Shown: positions 16,986 to 23,048 of the stretch, piece by piece
Position numbering within the stretch: the stretch's first letter is position 1
Layout of the letters: each line of letters begins with the position of its first letter
Notes under the pieces: generated by a model
What the model saw: the letters and a program-made list of their open reading frames with translations, nothing else
The model's database searches: none
What the model was told of the DNA's origin: nothing
Translations under genes and position numbers: made by a program
Source: Geobacter argillaceus
Lineage (GTDB): Bacteria > Desulfobacterota > Desulfuromonadia > Geobacterales > DSM-12255
Assembly (NCBI RefSeq): GCF_007830735.1
Contig: NZ_VLLN01000024.1
Location: 1-56,981, forward strand
DNA length: 56,981 nt
Reading direction: 5' to 3'

Positions 16986-18527
16986 CTACTGTCTTGCTGA
17001 AGCTGGCTCCAGGACAAGCTTGAGGCCGAATGACTCCTGAAACAGATCGCACTTGGCGCTGCCACCGAAGATTTCGACCGAGATGTCGCTGTCACTATGC
17101 AGTCGTAAAACGAGACGGGAGGGGGAAAAGAGCGGCTCAATGGTGACGACCGAACTGACGCGGCGCCGATCAAGACCATCGGCAAGGCGCAGTATTCCGC
17201 CGAGTTTGGCGACCAGCTCCCGATCCCTGCTGGAGAGCCGCATGAACGTCTCGTGCTTTTTCTTGGGCAAGGATTTGCGGTGATAGCGGGCCACGTTGGC
17301 GATGAGCTCGCGCTCCCGCGGGGTAAAACCGAACAGGTCACCGTGGCGGATCAGGTGGTATGAATGCTTGTGGTGGCTGGAGTAGTTTATGAAATAGCCG
17401 ATATCGTGGAGAATGGCCGCGGCTTCCAGGATATGGCGATCCCGATCGCCGAGCTTGAACGGCTTGGCAACGGCCTTGAAAATGTCCAGCGCCAAACGGG
17501 CAACCTGCAGGGAATGCTTCTCATCATAGTGGCAGGAAGCAGCGAACTCCAGCACCGACTCGCGCCAGGAGCGCGGCTTCCGCTCGCCGGGAATCAGTCC
17601 GTGCGTTCGCAGTCCGCGAAGGATCAGCCCCTCCCTGATGCCCCGCTCGTTGACCTTGAGCAGATTCGCCTGGCAGAACTCCATCAATTCATCGATCACC
17701 ACAACGCCGGCCACGATTATATCGGCCCGGTCCGGGTTAAGCCCGGGAACGGCCCGCCGCTCCTTGACACTCTTGCGCAGGAGCATGGCCAGAATATGGA
17801 CCACGTCGGACCGGAGCAGCTCGTACCCATGGACCGAGCCATAGGCTTCCTTCCGGCTGATGGCGGTCATGACCGCAATGGAGGTAATGGTCCCGCCTGA
17901 ACCGACAAATGTGGGAATGATCGGCCGTTCGTCGGCGAAGGCCTGTTTAAGGGTCTTACGTACATGCCGGCGCAGCCGCAGCAGATCGGCAGCAGGAAGC
18001 GGATCGGCCTTAAGGAAGGTTTCGGTAAGGTAGACAGCCCCCAACTCCAACGAAAAGATCTCCTCAATGTGCTGACCAACGGTCGTCACCAGCTCAAGGC
18101 TGCCACCACCGATGTCCACCAGCAGATGTCGCCCCCCCCCCAGCTCGAAATTGTTGAAGGCGCTGAGGGCGGCCAACTCGGCCTCCTCTTCTCCGCTGAT
18201 GGCCCTGATCTCCAGCCCCACCCCGTCCCTGACCGCGGCAATAAAGGCCTTGCCATTGGCAGCCTTACGTACGGCGCTGGTGGCAACCGCCTCGATAACG
18301 CTCACCCCGTAGCCGTCAATAATCTTCTTCAGACGCGAGAGGTCATCCATGGCCCTCTGCCAGGCAGCCGGAGCGATTATGCCGGTCTCGTTCAAACCTT
18401 CACCGAGACGCACCGTCGCCTTCTCGTCGTCAAGAATGCGGAACGTGCCCCTTTGATCAGCTTCGACCACAATGCAGCGGATCGAGTTGGTGCCGATGTC
18501 GATGGCTGCCAGACGCTTTCCTTTCAC
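16986..18527 (-). CDS. ppx: Exopolyphosphatase / Ppx-GppA phosphatase with HD domain
   Basis: A 513-residue enzyme of the Ppx/GppA family, which hydrolyses terminal phosphates of polyphosphate or pppGpp. The ASKHA fold shows DIGTNSIR (10-17), VAVATSAVRKAANG, and LLVDIGGGSLELV. The C-terminal part has an HD-type helical domain (ILHDIGYFINYSSHHKHSYHLI). The length is that of long Ppx proteins. The ATG overlaps the CHAD gene stop by four bases (ATGA), so the polyphosphate-binding CHAD protein and this phosphatase are translated together. It is the last gene of the operon starting at 21719. Confidence 0.9.
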   Translation of the reverse strand: MKGKRLAAIDIGTNSIRCIVVEADQRGTFRILDDEKATVRLGEGLNETGIIAPAAWQRAMDDLSRLKKIIDGYGVSVIEAVATSAVRKAANGKAFIAAVRDGVGLEIRAISGEEEAELAALSAFNNFELGGGRHLLVDIGGGSLELVTTVGQHIEEIFSLELGAVYLTETFLKADPLPAADLLRLRRHVRKTLKQAFADERPIIPTFVGSGGTITSIAVMTAISRKEAYGSVHGYELLRSDVVHILAMLLRKSVKERRAVPGLNPDRADIIVAGVVVIDELMEFCQANLLKVNERGIREGLILRGLRTHGLIPGERKPRSWRESVLEFAASCHYDEKHSLQVARLALDIFKAVAKPFKLGDRDRHILEAAAILHDIGYFINYSSHHKHSYHLIRHGDLFGFTPRERELIANVARYHRKSLPKKKHETFMRLSSRDRELVAKLGGILRLADGLDRRRVSSVVTIEPLFSPSRLVLRLHSDSDISVEIFGGSAKCDLFQESFGLKLVLEPASARQ

Positions 18528-19408
18528 AGAAGCCCCCGCACCCGCTCGCCAAGGTCAGCCAGTGGGTCGATGACAAGCATCCGCTCAAAAGCTGTGAACT
18601 GATCATGACGCTGTTCAGCGATCTTTGCAAGCAGTAGTCCGGCAGCCGTAACGTCAAACCGGTCCCGTACCAGGTCGGCAAAGACATCCAGGTCGTGCAG
18701 TCGGCCCAGGACCTCCTGATATCCCCTGAAGACGGCATGCAACTCGTTGAAACCGTCTGAAATCAGTGGTGCAGCCAACTCGAACCGGTAACGGAAATGT
18801 TTGATAACGATCCGCAACTTATGCTGGGCATTCACGTTCGCCTCAATGACCGCTTGAGGCAACAGGTCGCACACAGACGCCTCGTGCCCGGTCATGGCTT
18901 CACGCAGAAAGAGATGGATCGGCACAAAAGGATCGGCTTTGGTTTCAACGAAAATGAGCGGACGATTGCAGGCCTCGGAAAAAAGTGTCCTGAGCGAAAC
19001 GGGATCAAGTTCCTTCAACCCGGACTTCAAATTCTTGCGTTCTCGGTCCCGCTCATTTCCAAGTTCGTCCAGCAATTCTCTCAAACTGTCGATGTTGTCG
19101 GTCGGGAGTGACGGAACAAGCTCGGTGAAATACAGAATGGCTTCATCGGTATTGCGCAGGATACCAAGTATATTCGTCAGCCGTTTGACTCGCGATGTAA
19201 CACGGGAAAGGCTCTTCGCCGGGAAACATGGTCCGAAAATGGCCAGGGCTTCTCTCAAACGACGGGAGGAAACCCTCAGATCGTGGATATCATCCAGCTC
19301 AAAGCTCCTGCGGGCACGGTCCCATCGACGGAAAAGATCATCGCCCCGCTCCTGCAGCATGGCCCTTGCAGCGAGCCAGAGGTGCGTTTTTGAGCTCAAC
19401 TGCATCAT
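18524..19408 (-). CDS. CHAD domain protein (polyphosphate binding)
   Basis: A 294-residue CHAD protein, a helical fold of conserved histidines and basic residues that binds inorganic polyphosphate. The hallmark IHDLRVSSRRLREAL (H42, R45, R49, R50) and a second copy RIVIKHFRYRFELAAPL are present, followed by RLHDLDVFADLV. GGAGA lies nine bases before the start. It overlaps ppx by four bases, consistent with recruitment of Ppx to polyphosphate granules. No CYTH domain is fused. Confidence 0.92.
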   Translation of the reverse strand: MMQLSSKTHLWLAARAMLQERGDDLFRRWDRARRSFELDDIHDLRVSSRRLREALAIFGPCFPAKSLSRVTSRVKRLTNILGILRNTDEAILYFTELVPSLPTDNIDSLRELLDELGNERDRERKNLKSGLKELDPVSLRTLFSEACNRPLIFVETKADPFVPIHLFLREAMTGHEASVCDLLPQAVIEANVNAQHKLRIVIKHFRYRFELAAPLISDGFNELHAVFRGYQEVLGRLHDLDVFADLVRDRFDVTAAGLLLAKIAEQRHDQFTAFERMLVIDPLADLGERVRGLL

Positions 19409-19515
19409 TAAATATCATCTCCGGATACTGCTGGAATCTGCTCACGGTCAGGCAACGCATCGGCCCACTTTATCAGGGGGTGATCGTCCCGCAACTTCAT
19501 TTTCGCTTCAAACGA

Positions 19516-20196
19516 TCATTCGCCGAATATGTTGACCATGCGGGCGCTGATCTCGCGGGCCACGGCGCGCACCGAAAGATTGCCGTTGATGGTGATGAAA
19601 CCGTATTGCCCCTCCAGGAGGGCGAACTCCTTCTGGATCATCCGCTGATAGCGGATAAAACTGTCAAAGCTGTCACGGGAAAGTCCCAGGTCCATACCCG
19701 ATTCCCAGTAGTCGAGGGTGGAGTTCTTGCGCAGGTTTCTCTCCACCAGTTGAGGAGGGCTTACCTTGAGGTAGATGACTAGGTCCGGAACCAGGGCAAT
19801 GCCGTACAGGGAGCGGACCCATTCCCGATCGGCGCCCCGGACGATATCGCGGGTCATGAGGGTATAGATGTAGCGGTCGGCAAGGACGATGAAGCCGGCC
19901 CGAAGCGCCGGAATGATCCGGTTTTCCAACTGATCGGCAAAGTCGGTGGCATAGAAGAGGCTTCGGGTTATTTCACCGAGGATGTTGCCTTCCTTGGCCT
20001 CTTTCAACTCTTCAGAAACCAGAGTGGAACGGCGCAGACCGACGTTCACCGTGGCGTGCCCCTTGTTTTCCAGGTAATCCCGCAGGATTTCGATCTGGGT
20101 GGAGCGGCCCGAACCATCGGCTCCTTCGATGACGATGAGGCGACCGGTCAGTTCCGAGAGCTCCACACCGGGGATTCCTTCTCCGTAAAAAGACAT
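19516..20196 (-). CDS. Thymidylate-kinase-like P-loop protein (copy 1, Arg in P-loop)
   Basis: A 226-residue homologue of dTMP kinase. The P-loop is EGADGSGRST, with Arg where nearly all nucleotide kinases have Lys. The DRY motif continues as DRYIYTLMTRDIVRG instead of the DRY..S..AYQ of canonical Tmk, so the nucleotide site is altered. The start at 20196 is preferred because GAGAG lies six bases upstream; a longer frame runs into the neighbouring gene. It sits next to a second such protein and upstream of CHAD and Ppx, so a role in polyphosphate or nucleotide metabolism is likelier than essential dTMP synthesis. That is inference. Confidence 0.75.
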   Translation of the reverse strand: MSFYGEGIPGVELSELTGRLIVIEGADGSGRSTQIEILRDYLENKGHATVNVGLRRSTLVSEELKEAKEGNILGEITRSLFYATDFADQLENRIIPALRAGFIVLADRYIYTLMTRDIVRGADREWVRSLYGIALVPDLVIYLKVSPPQLVERNLRKNSTLDYWESGMDLGLSRDSFDSFIRYQRMIQKEFALLEGQYGFITINGNLSVRAVAREISARMVNIFGE

Positions 20197-20206
20197 GATA
20201 TATCTC

Positions 20207-20896
20207 TCAGCTATGGGTTCTGCAGCGGTAGCGCGGCAGGTCAATACTGGCGGTGATTATTTCCCTGACTCGCTGTTGCTGCTCTTCGATGGATGCACTG
20301 CCATCGACCTCGACAAAGTCGAAACGGTCCTTCATCGCCAGATATTCTTCATAGATCCGCCCCTGGAAGAGTCGGAAACTTTCGTAAGGGTCGTGGGAAA
20401 GTCCCATATCCAGCCCGGCTTCGTGGTATTTCAGCTGTGGCCTGCCGCCAAGGATACGGTTGAGGGCGACCGGCAGCGGGGTGTTGAAAAAGAGGGTGAT
20501 GTCCGGATGACAGGCAAAACTGTAAAGTTTGTGCAGCCAAGGCTTGGAACAGCCCCGAACCGCATCACGGGCAAAGGCGGTGTACATATAGCGATCGCAC
20601 AGGACCAAAAAGCCGGCTTTCAGTAGCGGCAGAATCTGCCGCTCATAGCGATCGGCAAAGTCGGTGCAGTGGATGAGGCTGAAGGTGGTGGGGGTCAGCA
20701 GCTGTCGTTTTTTCCCTTTACTGGTGGCCTTTTTCACGATGAACGAGGAATTCCATTCGGTGAAAAACACCTTCAAGCCCTTCATCTCCAGCCAGCGCTT
20801 CAGCAGGTAGATCTGGGTGGACTTGCCGGACCCATCCAGCCCCTCGACAGCGATGAGCCTCCCGGGCAGGCATTCCCGCTCGTGGTTGACTATCAT
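20207..20896 (-). CDS. Thymidylate-kinase-like P-loop protein (copy 2)
   Basis: A 229-residue paralogue of the neighbouring protein. The P-loop EGLDGSGKST is intact. The next motif is DRYMYTAFARDAVRGC, which shares RD-VRG with copy 1 and again lacks the canonical Tmk residues. The extension HEAGLDMGLSHDPYESF parallels WESGMDLGLSRDSFDSF in copy 1, so the two arose by duplication and both contain a shared DxGLS-D insertion. The ATG at 20896 overlaps the stop of a 15-codon reading frame (ATGA). Copy 1 follows after ten bases. The substrate cannot be read from the sequence. Confidence 0.78.
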   Translation of the reverse strand: MIVNHERECLPGRLIAVEGLDGSGKSTQIYLLKRWLEMKGLKVFFTEWNSSFIVKKATSKGKKRQLLTPTTFSLIHCTDFADRYERQILPLLKAGFLVLCDRYMYTAFARDAVRGCSKPWLHKLYSFACHPDITLFFNTPLPVALNRILGGRPQLKYHEAGLDMGLSHDPYESFRLFQGRIYEEYLAMKDRFDFVEVDGSASIEEQQQRVREIITASIDLPRYRCRTHS

Positions 20897-20940
20897 ACTA
20901 ATCCCTGCTGCATCCGCAACTCCTTGAGCAATGACTTCAT
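20893..20940 (-). CDS. Possible 15-codon leader/coupling peptide
   Basis: Between sixA and copy 2 of the kinase-like genes lies MKSLLKELRMQQGLV. Its ATG overlaps the sixA stop (ATGA at 20937-20940) and its TGA overlaps the next ATG (ATGA at 20893-20896). This chain of overlaps would keep ribosomes moving through the operon. The peptide itself may have no function. Confidence 0.35.
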   Translation of the reverse strand: MKSLLKELRMQQGLV

Positions 20941-21494
20941 GCCCCCTCCTCTTCGGCTTTTTCGCGCACAACCAGCAATCGCTCTATCCCCTTGTCACGC
21001 TTTTCCACCACCTTGCCACCACCAGTAATGAGTCTGACGAATTCCGAGGAATGTGACCCGTGCTTCAAGGTAACGAGAAGCGAGATAACACCACCCTTCT
21101 TGATGGTAGCTGCACCCGACAGACACAGCAATTCGGTGGTCAGGTGTCCCAAGTCCGGCTCATGGCCGACGAAAACAATCTCCTGTGCCGATGGGAAATT
21201 TATCAGCACGTCACGCAGGCCGACAAGCCGGAAGTCGTCTGCGAGCTGCGGTGCGACAACAACCTCGCCGCGGAACCTGATCCCCTCGGCAAGAATCTCC
21301 GCCGTCTGAATAGCCCTGACTTTGGGACTGGCAACGATGAAATCCGGATCGATACCGAGTTTCTTGAGAGTAGCCGTCACGCGTCGGAAACGCGAACGAC
21401 CCCGACAGGTCAGGTAGCGAAACTCGTCGACCCCACCGGGTACCCTTTGTACAGCTTCAGCATGCCTGATCAGATGAATGATGATCGTCGTCAT
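20937..21494 (-). CDS. sixA: SixA-like phosphohistidine phosphatase (histidine phosphatase superfamily)
   Basis: A 185-residue member of the histidine phosphatase superfamily. The N-terminal RHA motif (LIRHAEA, R10 H11) is the phospho-accepting His. SPKVRAIQTAEIL and FVGHEPDLGHL (second catalytic His) complete the site. In E. coli SixA dephosphorylates phosphohistidine on HPt or PTS proteins; the target here is unknown. It lies 39 bases after the zinc-ribbon gene and overlaps the downstream mini-frame, placing it in the CHAD-Ppx operon. Confidence 0.85.
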   Translation of the reverse strand: MTTIIIHLIRHAEAVQRVPGGVDEFRYLTCRGRSRFRRVTATLKKLGIDPDFIVASPKVRAIQTAEILAEGIRFRGEVVVAPQLADDFRLVGLRDVLINFPSAQEIVFVGHEPDLGHLTTELLCLSGAATIKKGGVISLLVTLKHGSHSSEFVRLITGGGKVVEKRDKGIERLLVVREKAEEEGA

Positions 21495-21533
21495 TGCCTA
21501 GTGATGCACTTTCATGAATTAAATGGACAAAAC

Positions 21534-21719
21534 CTATATTGCTTCCCGCAACTCCTGGTCCAGAGCGAATAAATGACCTTCCTCGCCAATACCAAACGAT
21601 TGCTTGCATGCCGAACAGGTGACGCTCTGCGAGTCGATCCTGGTCCAGATCGTCGAATTGCGGCTGTCGCACCATTCACAGTGCCAAACGTAGTAATCTC
21701 CCCTGGGAACAATTTTCAT
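21534..21719 (-). CDS. Small zinc-ribbon protein, first gene of polyphosphate operon
   Basis: A 61-residue protein with two CxxC knuckles, HCEWCD (C14, C17) and TCSACKQ (C35, C38), a typical zinc ribbon. The function is unknown; such small proteins often bind nucleic acid or protein partners. A strong GGAGGAGAG lies just before the ATG. A PHO-box-type promoter is 40-75 bases upstream, making this the first gene of the sixA - kinase-like - CHAD - ppx operon. Confidence 0.8.
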   Translation of the reverse strand: MKIVPRGDYYVWHCEWCDSRNSTIWTRIDSQSVTCSACKQSFGIGEEGHLFALDQELREAI

Positions 21720-21759
21720 ATAACTCTCCTCCGCATTTGATGACTTATTAATTTAGTTC

Positions 21760-21793
21760 ACCATAGCAGACGCATGTTGCAGTTATGTTGCAA
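21760..21793 (-). promoter_or_regulatory. PHO-box promoter for the zinc-ribbon/sixA/ppx operon
   Basis: Reading the minus strand: TTGCAAC, four bases, CTGCAAC (21776-21793 together), exactly ten bases, then TATGGT (21760-21765) as a -10 element. This is the same spacing as at pstS and phoB. Confidence 0.7.
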
Positions 21794-21832
21794 CAGATCG
21801 AAAAATATGAAAATTCGGTGAGCAATCCTTCG

Positions 21833-22234
21833 TTATGCCGCCTCCCCCTGCCCCAAACCGCACTCAATCGCAGCACACTGTCCGTTTTTTGCCTTGGGTC
21901 GTTTGGGCTTGGTATTGTCCTGCAGTTCGATAACCGTATCAAGCAGATCTTCCAGAAGCATGTCGATCCGCTTCAGGTCCTTGAGACGTCCCTTGGACGG
22001 TTTGACGGGCAGGTTGCGCATCTCTTTGAGCCAGCCTCGCGACATCTGTCTCACCGCTCGTGGCGGCAACGCGCCCAGATATCCGAGAAGGGCTTCAATC
22101 TCACCTTCCTTGCGGATAATGTATCCCTCGCCGACGTCACGTATGACGCTGCGCAAGTACTTCAACTCATTGACCAGCTCGTCCCCGGTTTCATCGTGAC
22201 CCGTCTTCGAGCCCTTGTCGCGGCTCACCATCAT
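21833..22234 (-). CDS. Hypothetical helical protein, 133 residues
   Basis: I do not recognise this protein. It is mostly helical and charged (DELVNELKYLRSVIRDVGEGYIIRKEGEIEALLGYL, then LKDLKRIDMLLEDLLDTVIEL), with a short basic stretch NTKPKRPKAKNG near the end, and no signal or membrane segment. Its ATG overlaps the stop of the helix-hairpin-helix gene by four bases (ATGA), so the two are made together and probably work together. It lies between the polyphosphate operon and the 813-residue gene's promoter. Confidence 0.65.
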   Translation of the reverse strand: MMVSRDKGSKTGHDETGDELVNELKYLRSVIRDVGEGYIIRKEGEIEALLGYLGALPPRAVRQMSRGWLKEMRNLPVKPSKGRLKDLKRIDMLLEDLLDTVIELQDNTKPKRPKAKNGQCAAIECGLGQGEAA

Positions 22235-22755
22235 GCCAACACCCGCCGCAATGACTTTCGGGCCTTTTTCAACCCCTTTGATATTTTGGGCAAGGTTGCG
22301 TCGGTAAGACAGCTCATCCTTTTCTCTGCCTTGAGTAACCCCTTGCCGGCCCGCGTGAGCCTTTTGGGAAGTTTCTTTTCGATTTCGTCAAGGGCGTCCA
22401 TGATCTTCACCAGATCCTTGGTCAATGCACGTCCCTTCCTGCCGGACAAATCTTTGGGGAAACGCTCTCGGGATGCTGTCACGAGCCCCTGCACCGTCTC
22501 CCGCAACCCTACGACGGACTGTTTAAGCTCATTCACGCGATTTTCCCTGTTGACCGTTGCAACAGCTGCAACCTGGCCAGCCTGCTCAAGTAGGGAATCA
22601 AGAATGCGGGGGTTGAGCCCCTTGATGCGCTTGAGACCATCCACACCCGCCTCGACGATCTTCGCACAGGAATCAAGCCCTGCCTCGATGAAACGCTTGC
22701 CCAGGATCTCGCCGACCCCTTTCAACTGCAGCAACTCCCTGTCAGGTGCCTTCAT
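22231..22755 (-). CDS. Helix-hairpin-helix protein with basic C-terminus
   Basis: A 174-residue protein. The N-terminus carries a helix-hairpin-helix pair (LLQLKGVGEILGKRFIEAGL and LKRIKGLNPRILDSLL), a fold that binds DNA backbone. A central coiled-coil-like region follows (ENRVNELKQSVVGLRETVQGLV) and then a very basic tail (KLPKRLTRAGKGLLKAEKRM; KKARKSLRRVLA). This layout is phasin/histone-like. The ATG at 22755 has AGGAGA nine bases upstream; a GTG at 22764 would sit directly on the ribosome site. It is coupled to the 133-residue gene. A role in anchoring DNA to a granule is only a guess. Confidence 0.7.
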   Translation of the reverse strand: MKAPDRELLQLKGVGEILGKRFIEAGLDSCAKIVEAGVDGLKRIKGLNPRILDSLLEQAGQVAAVATVNRENRVNELKQSVVGLRETVQGLVTASRERFPKDLSGRKGRALTKDLVKIMDALDEIEKKLPKRLTRAGKGLLKAEKRMSCLTDATLPKISKGLKKARKSLRRVLA

Positions 22756-22881
22756 AGTGCTCACTCTCCTTAATGAATGTGCCGTGTGATGTGAGATCCC
22801 TTCTACTTATAAATTTAAAATTTAACTGACGTTTGGTGATGATGCAACCGGAACTCATTGCAATTCATTCCAAACACCAAC

Positions 22882-22899
22882 ATTTCACACAATTGTAAC
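22882..22899 (+). promoter_or_regulatory. Distal PHO-box pair upstream of the 813-residue/psd operon
   Basis: ATTTCAC (22882-22888), four bases, TTGTAAC (22893-22899). No -10 lies ten bases further on, so it may be an auxiliary PhoB site helping the proximal promoter at 22963-23018. Confidence 0.5.
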
Positions 22900-22962
22900 A
22901 ATCAACCCGCCCGACAGTATCATTTCAGATTATTTTTGTGCAACAGCCCGCACAGATGCCGA

Positions 22963-23018
22963 TTGTTGCTAACGTTTCACCTCTCTGTAACCGTACGTTA
23001 ACAGAGACCGTGTATATT
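22963..23018 (+). promoter_or_regulatory. PHO-box promoter for the 813-residue/psd/lgt-like operon
   Basis: Four 7-mers lie in strict 11-base register: TTGTTGC (22963), GTTTCAC (22974), CTGTAAC (22985), CGTTAAC (22996-23002). Ten bases later is TATATT (23013-23018), a good -10. No -35 hexamer is evident, as expected for PhoB-activated promoters. The GTG start follows 30 bases downstream. Confidence 0.75.
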
Positions 23019-23048
23019 GCTCATTAAAGACGAATTCCGAGGAATGAC

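Noticed and set aside
16960-17000. Short inverted repeat AGTAGA/TCTACT between the thioredoxin-fold and ppx genes as terminator
   Set aside because: Only six pairs, a long loop and no T-run on either strand.
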